NCBI GenBank assembly: GCA_029547025.1
Contig: JAKPQA010000270.1
Span: 1 to 58,223 of the forward strand
Length of the DNA: 58,223 nt
Direction of reading: 5' to 3'
Source: Armatimonadota bacterium
GTDB lineage: Bacteria; Armatimonadota; Zipacnadia; UBA1398; JAKPQA01
The notes under the pieces were generated by a model. That model was not told the DNA's origin and made no database searches. It was given only the letters and a program-made list of their open reading frames with translations. Shown one piece after another: positions 44,392 to 53,883 of this stretch. Positions within the stretch are counted from its first letter, which is position 1. Each line of letters opens with the position of its first letter. Both the position numbers and the translations under genes were made by a program.

Positions 44392-46688
44392 GAGCTTCTC
44401 GGCACACTCACGATGGCGTGCCCCGGCACCTCGACGGCTCGACCGCCGAGCTCGATCGCCCGCGCCTCGCTCGTGTGGTTGTACAGGAGCACATCGGTCG
44501 TGGTGACGGCCAGGTAGAGCCCGTCGCGCTTCCCGTCTGCCCGGGCCTCTTCGGTGAGAGGAGCCACGCCGAATGCCTCGGGGTCTCGAAGGAGGGCCTC
44601 CACTACCAGCGCAATGCCCTCACTCGCCGCACGGACTGCCTCGAGCACTGTCCCTCTGCCCACGCGGTGAACCGTGGCGACTTCCTCATCTTCGGGTCGC
44701 TCACCCACCGGTTCGACGGCCACATCGCGCAGCATCACTGCCAAGTGGCGCGTGTCCGGGCCTCCCCCCGCTTCCTGCGGCACCCACGTTCCACTCCGCA
44801 GACGGACGGCCACCCAACGCTCGGCCGTCGCCTCGGGTAGGTGGATCTCCAGGGTTCCCCGCCGGTTCGGCGGCACCTCACTGTGGAGCTCACCATCCAC
44901 GAAGACACGCACGACTCCAGGCACCTGCCCCACCCAGTATGGGAGCGTGATGCGGCACTCGGTCGCGGGCACAGGCACATGGAGAGTTACGTCTCCGCCG
45001 GTCCAGCAGACCGACCCGCCGGTACCCCACACCGAGTCGGGCTCAGGGCCGTGGAATACGCCCTCACGCCATGCAGAGGACTCGCTGGGCCCATCGGGTA
45101 GCTCCGGCACCGAGTACTCCGCATACCCATGGGCCGGGGTCGTGTGCCCGGCCGGGAACACCGGGTTGCCCTCAGGGTCGCGAGGCTGCCAGCCCCGCGG
45201 GACCACCACCGCCAGGCCGTCGTCGCGAACCGCCGCCTCGATGGCCGCCGCCGTGTCGGCCTCCACCACCGGCCCGGCCCCCCAGACAAGCAGCTTCAGC
45301 GGCTTCAGCGCGCCGTCGGCGACCATCAACTCGTCAACGTAGTCGATGTCGCACAGATCCCGTACGACAGTCCCTGCCCGGCCGAGGCCACCCGCAAGGC
45401 CCAAGTCCATCGACGTCCGCGGCCACAACAGCCCCGCCTCGACGACGGGCTCCCGCATCCTCGCCAGGAGATCCAGGTTTGCGCGGTACCGTTGGCCCCG
45501 GGCGCCGTCCGGCGGGTTGTCATAGTGGAACAACTCCCAGGCGCCGGCGGCCACGGCGTTGTAAATCCGCGCCACAATGCCGTCCTCCGACACCTCGCCA
45601 GCCGGCTCATAGCCGAAGTACGTGCCGTAGAGACGCGCGGCACTGCTGATGTGCCGCGTGATGTGGAAGTTCGCCGCATAGTCCGAGGCCTCGTTCGTGA
45701 TCCGCATCCCGGCCCCGTAGCGCGCGACCATCTTGGTCTGGGCCGACATGTCCGCGCCCAGCTGGGGCTCGGCCCCGCCGCCCGTGCAGAGCAGCACGGG
45801 GACCGTGGGAGCTAGTTCGCGTGTCGTTGACACCCACCACTCGGCATAGTCCGTCATCGACTGCATGTACCAGCGGATCATGTCCAGTCGCGCGCGGTCC
45901 GACCGGTTGACATCGGGCACGAAAGGCTCGACTTCGTCGAAGCCGGCCAGATCCGTCTGCCAGGCAGCATTCAGGTCAGCGATCGTCGCATACTTCGCAC
46001 TCATCGCCGCGCGGAAGCTCGCCCGTGCATACTCATCCCCGCACCACCAACCGAAGTGCTGGGGATACTCGCCATCCCAGATCTGAGTCCACGCGTTCCC
46101 ACCAGCCGTGAAGATCGATTCCCCAAAGACTCCGCTGATGCCCAGCAGTACAGCCTGCATGTCATCGTGAACGTAGTGAGCAAAGAAGCGCTCGAGCCAC
46201 GCCCGGACCAGCGGACGCAGGTGCGGGTTCCAGATCGACTGGTCGCGGGACACATGACCCGTCGCGATGTCCACCGCGAACACCGATCGGTCGGACTCCT
46301 TCAGCCACGGGGGTGTTGCGTAGGCCGGTCCGGCGACCAGGAAGGGCACCCACTTCAGGCCGTGCGCCTTGAACGCCGCGAGCTCCGCATCGTAGAAGCT
46401 CGGGTCAAACTCGCCCTCCCTGGGCTCCATGAGCATCCACTTCACGTAGGGCTCAAATGCGGTTACACCATGCTCACCGTACAGGTGACCGTACCGGGCC
46501 CAGTGTTCCTCAACGGCCCCGGTGTCACGTCGCAGCTCCCCCCGCTCGAGGAATGACGCACGGGCAGCCTCTGGGCTCACCACCTGCCAGCCCACATCAT
46601 TTCCGCACGTCACGACCATGGGGTCGCCGGCCTGGGGCCATTCGCCCGCCGGTAACACCAGACTCGGTGCCAGCACCAGGAACCACAT
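44373..46688 (-). CDS. Secreted GH42/GH14-like TIM-barrel glycoside hydrolase
   Basis: A 771-residue protein with a short hydrophobic N terminus and GGGAGGTAAAG upstream of its ATG. The barrel (about 40-400) includes [53 protein letters not shown] and [16 protein letters not shown]. This matches the clan of beta-galactosidase-type (GH42) and beta-amylase-type barrels, with candidate acids Glu in GVFGES and NEAS. A beta-sandwich C-terminal part (about 560-740) may bind carbohydrate. The stop codon lies inside a heptamer repeat at 44361. Likely exported. The exact family is uncertain. Confidence 0.6.
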   Translation of the reverse strand: MWFLVLAPSLVLPAGEWPQAGDPMVVTCGNDVGWQVVSPEAARASFLERGELRRDTGAVEEHWARYGHLYGEHGVTAFEPYVKWMLMEPREGEFDPSFYDAELAAFKAHGLKWVPFLVAGPAYATPPWLKESDRSVFAVDIATGHVSRDQSIWNPHLRPLVRAWLERFFAHYVHDDMQAVLLGISGVFGESIFTAGGNAWTQIWDGEYPQHFGWWCGDEYARASFRAAMSAKYATIADLNAAWQTDLAGFDEVEPFVPDVNRSDRARLDMIRWYMQSMTDYAEWWVSTTRELAPTVPVLLCTGGGAEPQLGADMSAQTKMVARYGAGMRITNEASDYAANFHITRHISSAARLYGTYFGYEPAGEVSEDGIVARIYNAVAAGAWELFHYDNPPDGARGQRYRANLDLLARMREPVVEAGLLWPRTSMDLGLAGGLGRAGTVVRDLCDIDYVDELMVADGALKPLKLLVWGAGPVVEADTAAAIEAAVRDDGLAVVVPRGWQPRDPEGNPVFPAGHTTPAHGYAEYSVPELPDGPSESSAWREGVFHGPEPDSVWGTGGSVCWTGGDVTLHVPVPATECRITLPYWVGQVPGVVRVFVDGELHSEVPPNRRGTLEIHLPEATAERWVAVRLRSGTWVPQEAGGGPDTRHLAVMLRDVAVEPVGERPEDEEVATVHRVGRGTVLEAVRAASEGIALVVEALLRDPEAFGVAPLTEEARADGKRDGLYLAVTTTDVLLYNHTSEARAIELGGRAVEVPGHAIVSVPRSSMADGR

Positions 46689-46869
46689 CGCTTTACCTCC
46701 CGCTCCCCGGGCGGCTCTCGAGCCCCGGGTTGGTCCTGCCAGTTCTCGTGATCGCCGGCTGGTGCCTTCTCAGGCGAAGGCCGGCCCGAAGCGCCACAGG
46801 ACATCCGTTCGCGCCGACGAAAGGGGCCACGCTAAGCAACCGCGCACGCCGCGCCGATCGGAGGCTCCC

Positions 46870-48222
46870 ATGGATCGCCGCACGTTCCTCGGCACCGCCG
46901 CGAAGAGCTTGGCCGCCGCGTCGGTAAGCTTCACGCACCTGGCTCGGGCGGACTCCGCACGGGCGCGGCGCCGGCCCAACATCATCCTCATCCTCGCGGA
47001 CGATCTGGGCTATGGCGACCTCTCGTGCTTCGGCCATCCGACCCTGCACACGCCCCACCTGGACCGAATGGCCGCAGAGGGGATGAAGCTCACTCAGTTC
47101 TACTCCGCCGCACCGGTGTGCACGCCGAGCCGCGCCGCCTTGTTGACCGGCCGTCTGCCCATCCGCAGCGGCATGTATGGCGACCGCCGTGGCGTGCTGT
47201 TCCCGGACTCGGTCGGCGGCCTGCCCGACAGCGAAGTCACCATCGCCGACGCGCTCCGCGCGGCGGGCTACGCCACCGCGTGCGTGGGCAAGTGGCACCT
47301 GGGGCACCGCCCGCAGTACCTGCCCACCCGGCACGGCTTCGACGAGTATTTCGGGATCCCTTATAGCAACGATATGAAGCCCTGTCCTCTGCTGGATGGC
47401 GAATCGCCCATCGAGGAGCCCGCCGTGCAGACCACGCTCACCCGGCGCTACACCGAACGCGCCGTGCAGTTCATCGAGCGGTCCCGGCGGAGGCCATTCT
47501 TCCTCTACTTCGCCCACACGTTCCCGCACGTCCCCCTGCACCGGTCCACCGAGTTCGCCGGGACGAGTCTCCGCGGTCTCTATGGCGACGTGGTGCGGGA
47601 ACTGGATTGGAGTGTGGGCCAGATCCGTGCCACACTGACCCGCCTGGGACTCCATCGCGACACGCTGGTCCTCTTCACCAGCGACAACGGCCCCTGGCTG
47701 ACCCAGAATCAGCAAGGTGGCTGCGCGGGTCTGCTGCGCGGTGGCAAGGGCAGCACCTGGGAGGGGGGTCTGCGCGAGCCCACGCTCGCCGTATGGCCCG
47801 GCACAATACCCCCGGGCCGCGTCGCCATGGATCTCGGTACCACACTCGACGTGTTCCCCACATGCGCGGAGTTGGCCGGGGTCCCCGTGCCATCCGATCG
47901 GGTTATGGACGGTGTCAGCCTCGTCCCGGTGCTGACGGCATTCCGTCCTGGATCTCGCGACACCGTGTTCTACTACTCGGGATCCGAGCTCCGGGCCGTC
48001 CGGCATGGCAGCTGGAAAGCCCACTACGTGACCCACTCGGGCTACCGCGACGACCGGGAGGTGCATGATCCGCCGCTCTTGTTCCACCTCGATGTCGACC
48101 CCGGGGAGCGGTACGACGTGGCGAAAGAGCATCCCGCCATTCTGGACCGGATCGCGGCAGTGGCCGCGCTCCACCGTGCGGCCGCAGAAGTTGCGCCGTC
48201 GCAGCTCGACCTCCCGGCGTAG
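46870..48222 (+). CDS. Tat-exported Cys-type sulfatase 1
   Basis: A 450-residue protein. [20 protein letters not shown] is a twin-arginine signal. The active-site signature C84-T-P-S-R88 ([15 protein letters not shown]) is that of Cys-type sulfatases needing conversion to formylglycine. [14 protein letters not shown] supplies metal-binding Asp44-Asp45, GKWHLG the substrate-proximal Lys and His, and SDNGPW a further metal ligand region. GGAGG precedes the ATG. It desulfates glycans or other sulfate esters outside the cytoplasm. It needs a maturase (radical SAM type or FGE), not identified with certainty in the window. Confidence 0.9.
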   Translation: MDRRTFLGTAAKSLAAASVSFTHLARADSARARRRPNIILILADDLGYGDLSCFGHPTLHTPHLDRMAAEGMKLTQFYSAAPVCTPSRAALLTGRLPIRSGMYGDRRGVLFPDSVGGLPDSEVTIADALRAAGYATACVGKWHLGHRPQYLPTRHGFDEYFGIPYSNDMKPCPLLDGESPIEEPAVQTTLTRRYTERAVQFIERSRRRPFFLYFAHTFPHVPLHRSTEFAGTSLRGLYGDVVRELDWSVGQIRATLTRLGLHRDTLVLFTSDNGPWLTQNQQGGCAGLLRGGKGSTWEGGLREPTLAVWPGTIPPGRVAMDLGTTLDVFPTCAELAGVPVPSDRVMDGVSLVPVLTAFRPGSRDTVFYYSGSELRAVRHGSWKAHYVTHSGYRDDREVHDPPLLFHLDVDPGERYDVAKEHPAILDRIAAVAALHRAAAEVAPSQLDLPA

Positions 48223-48251
48223 CGTCTCCGGGCCGCCACAGTGCACAGAGG

Positions 48252-48291
48252 CGGTTCCGGGGCGTCCCGCGGACGGAGTCCCCGGGAACCG
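48252..48291 (+). terminator. Stem-loop after sulfatase 1
   Basis: CGGTTCCGGGG (48252-48262) pairs with CCCCGGGAACCG (48280-48291) with a single bulged G. No T run follows. It may end sulfatase 1 transcription before the ferredoxin-AKR gene. Confidence 0.45.
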
Positions 48292-48399
48292 AGCCGCCGT
48301 TGGCAATGCTGCGTGCTCAAGGAGGACGCCATCGCGGCATGTCCAATACGTGACGCTGTGTGCCGCAGTACCCCATGACCCTGTGAAGGGAACGAATGC

Positions 48400-49509
48400 A
48401 TGGACCATCAGCGTGTCACCCGTAGAGCTTTCCTCGCCAGGACGACGGCCGCCGGAGCCGGCCTCGCAGCCGCCATTGGTTTCGGGCTCAGAGGCGCTTC
48501 GGCCCAGCAGGAGCCCGAGAAGCGCAACATGCAGACGTCCATGACCTACAGGATGCTAGGGGACACAAATCTGTTAGTAAGCTGCCTATCTTTCGGCTGC
48601 ATCCAGCTCCAGGATGATCGTCTCGCCGTGCTCGATCTGGCCGTCGAGCGGGGCGTCAACACGGTCCACGTCAACCGCGGCTACAACGGCGGCCAGGCCA
48701 TCGCATCGCTCGGCAAGTTCCTCAAGGACAAGCGCGACAAGGTCTGGGTCATGCTCAAGAGCAACTCCCCAAACATCGATGCCGACTTGGAGACACTCCA
48801 GACCGACCATGTCGACATCCTGTGCGTGCATGACCTGAACCCCGAACAGCTCAGGGACCCGGCCATCGCCGACAAGTTCCAGAAGCTCGTCGACGCGGGC
48901 AAGACCCGGTTCCTGAACCTCACATCCCACTCGGATCCACAGCAGTGCATGGAATCGGCCGTGGACTGCGGGATGTATACCTCGGTGCTGGCCACCATCA
49001 ACCCGAGCAACCTCGATGCCTTCCGGCCCACGCTCTCGAAGGCGATGGATCGCAAGGTCGGCACCTTCACAATGAAGTGTATGCAGAATGCGGGGGGCGA
49101 AGGGCCGGCGCAGGTCACCCGGGCCATGCTCGCCGCGGGCGTGACGTCAGTCCTGAAGACCCTCAGCTCCAACGAGGAGGCCGAGGCGTTCCTCGGTGCC
49201 GTCGCTGAGGAGGTCGAGATCGCTCGCGCCGGTGCCGTGACCGTCGCTTCGGCCGCCGGATGCACCCTCTGCGGCGCCTGCACCAGAAGCTGCCCGCAGA
49301 ATGTGGCCATCCAGGACTTGCTGCGCAACTACGAGTACTACTGCGTCCAACAGGGCAAGCCCGCGATCGGCCGCGAGCAGTTCGCCCAACTACCCGCCGT
49401 CCGCACCGCCGCACACTGCGGGGACTGCGGCACCTGTGAGCGCGTCTGCCCGCAACGCTTGCCGGTCCGGCGCCTCATCCGCGAGGCCGATCGCGTGCTG
49501 CTCGCCTAG
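48400..49509 (+). CDS. Tat-exported aldo/keto-reductase-like ferredoxin protein 1, catalytic Asp replaced
   Basis: A 369-residue protein with a Tat signal (RVTRRAFLARTTAAGAGLAA). The AKR barrel (about 47-270) keeps Tyr95, Lys120 and His144, but the tetrad Asp position is His90 (GVNTVHVNRGYNGG). Two Fe-S-type Cys groups follow: CTLCGACTRSCP near 288 and CGDCGTCERVCP near 347, each one 4Fe-4S motif. This is the ferredoxin-fused AKR group common in uncultured anaerobes. AAGGGA precedes the ATG. It converges with a second AKR gene. The function is unknown; an electron-transfer role may have replaced NADPH-dependent reduction. Confidence 0.7.
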   Translation: MDHQRVTRRAFLARTTAAGAGLAAAIGFGLRGASAQQEPEKRNMQTSMTYRMLGDTNLLVSCLSFGCIQLQDDRLAVLDLAVERGVNTVHVNRGYNGGQAIASLGKFLKDKRDKVWVMLKSNSPNIDADLETLQTDHVDILCVHDLNPEQLRDPAIADKFQKLVDAGKTRFLNLTSHSDPQQCMESAVDCGMYTSVLATINPSNLDAFRPTLSKAMDRKVGTFTMKCMQNAGGEGPAQVTRAMLAAGVTSVLKTLSSNEEAEAFLGAVAEEVEIARAGAVTVASAAGCTLCGACTRSCPQNVAIQDLLRNYEYYCVQQGKPAIGREQFAQLPAVRTAAHCGDCGTCERVCPQRLPVRRLIREADRVLLA

Positions 49510-49530
49510 CGTTGCTGCGTCGTCGAAATC

Positions 49531-49565
49531 AGAGGAGCGGCTACCTCATCGGTCGCCGCTCCTCT
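49531..49565. terminator. Bidirectional hairpin between the two AKR genes
   Basis: AGAGGAGCGGC (49531-49541) and GCCGCTCCTCT (49555-49565) form a perfect 11-bp stem with a 13-nt loop, 22 nt after the stop of AKR 1 and 29 nt before the stop of convergent AKR 2. It is placed to end transcription from both sides. Confidence 0.7.
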
Positions 49566-49593
49566 CCATGTCCTTGCCGCAGATCCTGGCGCC

Positions 49594-50703
49594 CTACCCC
49601 AAGGCCGCATGCGTCTCTTTGAGCTGCTCGATGATCGGGATGTGCTGCGGGCACTTGGGTTCGCACTCGCCGCACTCCACACATGCGCTTGCCTGGAGGC
49701 GACACCGCTCATCGCCGGCCTCACGCTGCGTGGGCTTGTGGGCGTAGTGGGTCTTTGCATACTCGGTAAGCCCGTAGACACGATAATAGTTCATCAAACT
49801 AAAGTTGCCGGGAATGTCCACTCCATGCGGGCACGGCATGCAGTAGCGGCATCCGGTGCAGTAAAGCTTTGCGATCCGTTCGGCCTCCTCCAGCGCCGCA
49901 CGCACCTGTTCGCGCTCATCAGCCGACAGCATGTCGTCGCGCGATGCCGTCGCCACGTTCTCGTCGACCATCTGGATGGTGCTCATGCCCGAGATGGCCG
50001 TCGAGACCGCCGGATTCGAGAGCACGAACCGCAGCGCCAGGGCCGGAGTGCTCGCCGAAGGGCTCAGCGCCATTCTGGCGAGCTCGGGCGACAGCCCGGC
50101 CAGCCGGCCGCCCCCCACGGGGCCCATGGCGACAACGCCCATGCCCCTCGCACAGGCATGGTCGATGGCGTCGGCATACTGCAGGTCCAGCAGGTTGTAC
50201 TGCACGATCATCGCGTCGAAGACACCGGTGTCGATCAGTTTCATGACATTCTCGGGCGTGTCGTGCGAAGAGAATGAGAAGTACCGCACTAACCCTTCGT
50301 CTCGCGCCTGGGTGACCAGGTCCAAGACCTTGCCCTTTGGTGCCACGTGCTTCTCGAATGCTTCCCATTTCAGGTCGTGGAGGATCTGCAGCACGTCAAT
50401 GTAGCTGGTGTCCAAAGCCGTTAGCGATTCCTCGAACCGTTCCCGCCAGCCCTCAACCACGGGCTCGATCCAGCTCGGGACTTTGGTCGAGACGACGATC
50501 TGCTCGCGTCGGCCCTTCAGTGCCTTGCCGCACTTGGCCTCGCTGTTGGGGTAGCCCCGGGCGGAGTCCAGGAAGTTCACGCCCTGGTCGAAAGCCCGGG
50601 TGAGGACGGCCACGGCCTCGTCGGTATCCTCGGGCAGACGCATCGCTCCGAAACCGAGGGCCGACACCTCAAGGCCGGTCTTGCCAAATGGACGGTACAG
50701 CAT
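49594..50703 (-). CDS. Aldo/keto reductase with C-terminal 4Fe-4S domain (protein 2)
   Basis: A 369-residue cytoplasmic protein beginning MLYRPFGKTGLEVSALGFGAM, the standard AKR start. The catalytic tetrad is intact: Asp46, Tyr51, Lys74, His109. The C-terminal 4Fe-4S region has CTGCRYCMPCPHGVDIP and CVECGECEPKCPQHIP. AAGGTGG precedes the ATG at 50703. It may reduce a sugar-derived aldehyde or ketone using NADPH. It is unlike its neighbour protein 1 in lacking a signal sequence and in its intact tetrad, although the two share fold and length. Confidence 0.85.
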   Translation of the reverse strand: MLYRPFGKTGLEVSALGFGAMRLPEDTDEAVAVLTRAFDQGVNFLDSARGYPNSEAKCGKALKGRREQIVVSTKVPSWIEPVVEGWRERFEESLTALDTSYIDVLQILHDLKWEAFEKHVAPKGKVLDLVTQARDEGLVRYFSFSSHDTPENVMKLIDTGVFDAMIVQYNLLDLQYADAIDHACARGMGVVAMGPVGGGRLAGLSPELARMALSPSASTPALALRFVLSNPAVSTAISGMSTIQMVDENVATASRDDMLSADEREQVRAALEEAERIAKLYCTGCRYCMPCPHGVDIPGNFSLMNYYRVYGLTEYAKTHYAHKPTQREAGDERCRLQASACVECGECEPKCPQHIPIIEQLKETHAALG

Positions 50704-51004
50704 GCGCGCGTGCCACCTTCCGGAGTGGGGAATCCATGGAGTTACTGCAGCCTGCACCATCGCGCTTACGGGGTCCCATTCTACACGCATGCACCCGATG
50801 GCGATACCCGTTGGGCCCAAGCAGCGCCATGGCGTTGCCGGTCCTCCCCGACTCCTGACTCCGGATTGCTGATGTCGGGATTCCGCAGTTATAGCGTCTT
50901 CACCCAACCCCTCCGCCTCGCAGGGCATCCGGAATGCCGTGCCGATCGTCAATGGGTTCGTCGTCGGCCACCATGCCGCAACGCCGCAGAGGAGGTCTGT
51001 AGCC
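50704..51004. other. Divergent intergenic region
   Basis: About 300 nt between the AKR 2 gene and the secreted protein gene at 51005, probably with promoters for both. It holds a heptamer-like series near 50847-50864. No clear -35/-10 pair, RNA motif or coding frame was seen. Confidence 0.4.
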
Positions 51005-52090
51005 ATGTGTGCGCGCACCACCTGGTTGGCGCGACTCACCGCTGCTCTTGTCCTTGCGCTGCTCGTCGCCGGAGCGCCGCCAGGCTGGGTACAATCCGGG
51101 ACCCTCAGCCCCGCCGAGCTCGCAAAGGTCATCCTCGACGCCGCCAAGCTGCCCGGGCTCATCGAGGGCTACATCACTGAGGTCCAGGTCCTGCCACCCG
51201 GCCCGCCGCTGCCGCCACCGGCCAAGCCGGATGACCCCGTGCAGGTCTACGAGTTCCCACAGGATGAGGCATTCCAGATCGCCGGCCGGATCGTCCTGAT
51301 GACTATGACCTCGTTCCGCTGCGCCCCCGGGGCCTACCTAGTCGATGACACCCGCTTCCAGGTGACCTCAGAGGGCCCCGGTGCGACCCCAAAGCGCGAG
51401 CTCTACTGGTTCGACGGCGCCGGTGGCGAACGCTTCTTCATGCCGGGCTATGTGGCGCAGCATGTGGCACCGGGAGACGTGAGCGTCACGCCCGAGCCTG
51501 GGAGAGGACTCGACCGCCTGGAGTCTGCGTTGCAGGCCGACCTGGGCCTCGAGCAGGGACAGATCCGCCGCCTGCTCAAGCGCTGGGACGGGGCCGTCGT
51601 TACGGTCACACCGGGCATCACCCGCCTCGGGCTCGAGTGTGTCCGTGTGTCCTGCCGGAAGACCGATCCAATCCCCGTGGAGTGGGTGGAGTGGTTCGCG
51701 CCGAGCCGTTCCTACCACTGCGTCGAGCGCATCCAGCGGAGTCACCCGCTCAACGGGCACACGAAGTTCCACCAAATGCGGGTCGAGCGCTTCGCGGAGG
51801 TGATCGACGGCTACTGGGTGCCCGCCATGACCCGGTATACCGGCACCGACTTGGCACCCGATGGCGTGTCGGTAGTTGTCATCAACTCGGTCACGACGTG
51901 CACGGGCATCCGTACGCGTGACGCCGCCACTCTTGCGATGGAGCCGCTGTTGCCGAACGGCACCGCAGTCTACGAGGGGACCAATCGTTCCGTCATTGGC
52001 GATGACACGCGCGACCTGGAGCTGCAGCTCCGCTCCGGTCAGCTTCCGCCGGTACTGCCGGTACCCGACCTGGAGGCCGAGGGCCTATGA
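51005..52090 (+). CDS. Secreted protein of unknown function
   Basis: A 361-residue protein with a signal peptide (LTAALVLALLVAGAPPGWV). GGAGG lies 9 nt before the ATG at 51005. Sequences such as YGSWTG or other enzymatic motifs are absent; the middle (VTVTPGITRLGLECVRVSCRK, EWVEWFAPSRSYHCVERIQ) resembles LolA/outer-membrane-lipoprotein-sorting-like beta structure, but this is a weak impression. The C terminus is Pro-rich. The 3' end has been partly duplicated: 29 nt at 52005-52033 recur at 52108-52136. Confidence 0.55.
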   Translation: MCARTTWLARLTAALVLALLVAGAPPGWVQSGTLSPAELAKVILDAAKLPGLIEGYITEVQVLPPGPPLPPPAKPDDPVQVYEFPQDEAFQIAGRIVLMTMTSFRCAPGAYLVDDTRFQVTSEGPGATPKRELYWFDGAGGERFFMPGYVAQHVAPGDVSVTPEPGRGLDRLESALQADLGLEQGQIRRLLKRWDGAVVTVTPGITRLGLECVRVSCRKTDPIPVEWVEWFAPSRSYHCVERIQRSHPLNGHTKFHQMRVERFAEVIDGYWVPAMTRYTGTDLAPDGVSVVVINSVTTCTGIRTRDAATLAMEPLLPNGTAVYEGTNRSVIGDDTRDLELQLRSGQLPPVLPVPDLEAEGL

Positions 52091-52107
52091 GAGCGCCATC
52101 GGCGCTT

Positions 52108-52136
52108 ACACGCGCGACCTGCAGCTGCAGCTCCGC
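52108..52136 (+). repeat. Partial direct duplication of the preceding gene's 3' end
   Basis: ACACGCGCGACCTG-x-AGCTGCAG is found at 52005-52033 inside the gene at 51005 and again here, after its stop, with 28 of 29 bases the same. The offset is 103 nt, so the copy is out of frame with the gene. Confidence 0.6.
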
Positions 52137-52180
52137 GCCGTTCGACCAGGCCGCTGTGTGACCGATCGAAGCACAGGTAG

Positions 52181-53017
52181 CTAGTGATCGGCGGCCGATA
52201 TGAAGTCCAGTGCGGCCGGCCAGTCAACTGCGGTGACCGGGGTGTCATGCTCGCCTTCTGGCTGCTCGATGTACTCGATCGGCCGCTTCAGAGCGCGCAG
52301 CCTCTCGACCAGTGCCCGTGTACCATCGATGGGGATGAGCGTGTCCTTGGCCCCATGAATGATGTAGACGGGCATCGTCAGGTTCTCGGCATGGCGGGCC
52401 GCCGAGCGGCGGTCGAGCTCGGCCATGAGCTCGTGGCCGTCAATGGTGTAGTGGATACGAATGGCCGAGGCGATGTTCGCCAGCACCGGCTCGGCTGATG
52501 CGGATGCGAAGCGGTAGTAGGTCTCGATATCGCCGGCCGGGCAGAGGGCGACGACACCGTCAACCAGGTCAGGACGGACATGGGCGAAGACCAGTGCTGA
52601 GGATCCGCCCATGGAGCCACCGGTGACGTACACCGGCACGCCGGGCCAGCGCACCCTCAACGCCGTGATGAGCTCGGCCACGCCTTGCTCGGCCAGCGGG
52701 CCCATCCATGTGTTGCCGCCATACCAGGTGGTCACATACGCCCACTGACGGCGGATGCACTCGCGCCGGAGCTTGCCGAAGCAGTCGTTGTAGCTGCCCT
52801 CGGCCATGCCTTGGTACTCGTCGCCGTAGTGCCCGTGGAGGTAGAGGACGACAGCTTGGGGCGCCTCCGGAGTCTGGATCAGGTACGGCCAGCACGATCC
52901 GTCGGCCGTGCAGTTGAAGGTCTCTCTGGTGGGGGCGGGCAGCGCCTCAGGCGGTTGCGGTCGGGCGTCTGCCTGGAGCGTCAGGGCGGCGGAGAGCGCA
53001 AGTGTCAGTGGTGCCAT
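52181..53017 (-). CDS. Secreted alpha/beta-hydrolase (feruloyl/acetyl-esterase or S9-like)
   Basis: A 278-residue protein with a short signal peptide. The nucleophile elbow GGSMGG gives Ser135, with candidate acid Asp224 (GAKDTLIP) and His256 (EGEHDTP). LYLHGHYGDE supplies the oxyanion loop. AGGAGG precedes the ATG at 53017. The shape matches small polysaccharide deacetylating or feruloyl esterases and S9-type hydrolases; the substrate is not known. It is divergent from the pseudopilin gene across 162 nt. Confidence 0.75.
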   Translation of the reverse strand: MAPLTLALSAALTLQADARPQPPEALPAPTRETFNCTADGSCWPYLIQTPEAPQAVVLYLHGHYGDEYQGMAEGSYNDCFGKLRRECIRRQWAYVTTWYGGNTWMGPLAEQGVAELITALRVRWPGVPVYVTGGSMGGSSALVFAHVRPDLVDGVVALCPAGDIETYYRFASASAEPVLANIASAIRIHYTIDGHELMAELDRRSAARHAENLTMPVYIIHGAKDTLIPIDGTRALVERLRALKRPIEYIEQPEGEHDTPVTAVDWPAALDFISAADH

Positions 53018-53179
53018 CGATTGCCTCCTGGGGGCTGGCGGGAGCTTGGGTATGGTTCGCGACGGTTCCCTCTCGACCCTTCGAACACCGCCCCGGAGCT
53101 GAAGGGCTGACGATCCTGAGTGGCGAACTTGGATATGGCAGTCCGACATCGACGGCAGGACACGTAGGGAGGGCACACG

Positions 53180-53827
53180 ATGCGACGAGGCTTCACGCTG
53201 ATCGAGTTGCTGGTCGTTATCGCCATCATCGCCATCCTGGCGGCCATCTTGTTCCCTGTCTTCGCCAAAGCGCGAGAGAAGGCCCGCCAAGCCAGTTGCC
53301 TCTCCAACGTCAAGCAGATGTCACTGGCACTGGAGATGTACACGCAGGATGCCGACGAATGCCTGCCACCCATGCCCTGCGGCTGCAACTACGTCCCCGG
53401 CAACCCGCACTGCTGGTATCCCCGGATCCAGCCCTACATCAAGAACACTCAGGTCACCGTCTGCCCCAGCATCGGCACCATCGGCCGAAACGTGCCCTGC
53501 GGCGCCGAGATCCCGAGCCTCGCCTACGGGCTGAACCTCCAGTTCAGGAACTATCCGAATATCTCCCAATGGCCCGCGCCGGCCACGACCATGGCCATCG
53601 CCGACACGGGCAATGTCGGCAGCAATGGCAACCTGGACGAGTCGGGCTTCTTCTCCAACTGCGGCAACGAGGCCTACTCGGAGAACTGGCCGTCCACCTG
53701 TCCCTGGCGCCTGATCTGGCGTGCCCGCAACCGCCACAACGGGGGCCTCAATGCAGGGTTCCTGGACGGCCACGCGAAATGGATTAAGCTGTCGCAGTAC
53801 ACCAGCACCACCTATTATCTGCCGTAG
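53180..53827 (+). CDS. Type II pseudopilin/DUF1559-like prepilin
   Basis: A 215-residue protein with the prepilin leader MRRG and the cleavage site before [16 protein letters not shown], with Glu at +5 of the mature protein. [15 protein letters not shown] then [20 protein letters not shown] is typical of Armatimonadota, WS1 and Planctomycetes pseudopilins. The C-terminal H-x9-DG motif is present ([12 protein letters not shown]). Internal Cys residues are frequent in this group. It is inserted in the inner membrane and cleaved by a prepilin peptidase. GGAGGG precedes the ATG. It is the best taxonomic hint in the window. Confidence 0.9.
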   Translation: MRRGFTLIELLVVIAIIAILAAILFPVFAKAREKARQASCLSNVKQMSLALEMYTQDADECLPPMPCGCNYVPGNPHCWYPRIQPYIKNTQVTVCPSIGTIGRNVPCGAEIPSLAYGLNLQFRNYPNISQWPAPATTMAIADTGNVGSNGNLDESGFFSNCGNEAYSENWPSTCPWRLIWRARNRHNGGLNAGFLDGHAKWIKLSQYTSTTYYLP

Positions 53828-53842
53828 CCCCGCCGGATGCCG

Positions 53843-53880
53843 ACGGCTCCTCCGGGGCGCGCTCGCGCTGGAGGAGCCGT
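53843..53880 (+). promoter_or_regulatory. 11-bp hairpin that covers the ribosome site of sulfatase 2
   Basis: ACGGCTCCTCC (53843-53853) pairs with GGAGGAGCCGT (53870-53880); the right arm contains the ribosome site of the sulfatase starting at 53884. It can also end pseudopilin transcription. It may lower translation of the sulfatase when folded. Confidence 0.6.
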
Positions 53881-53883
53881 TCC

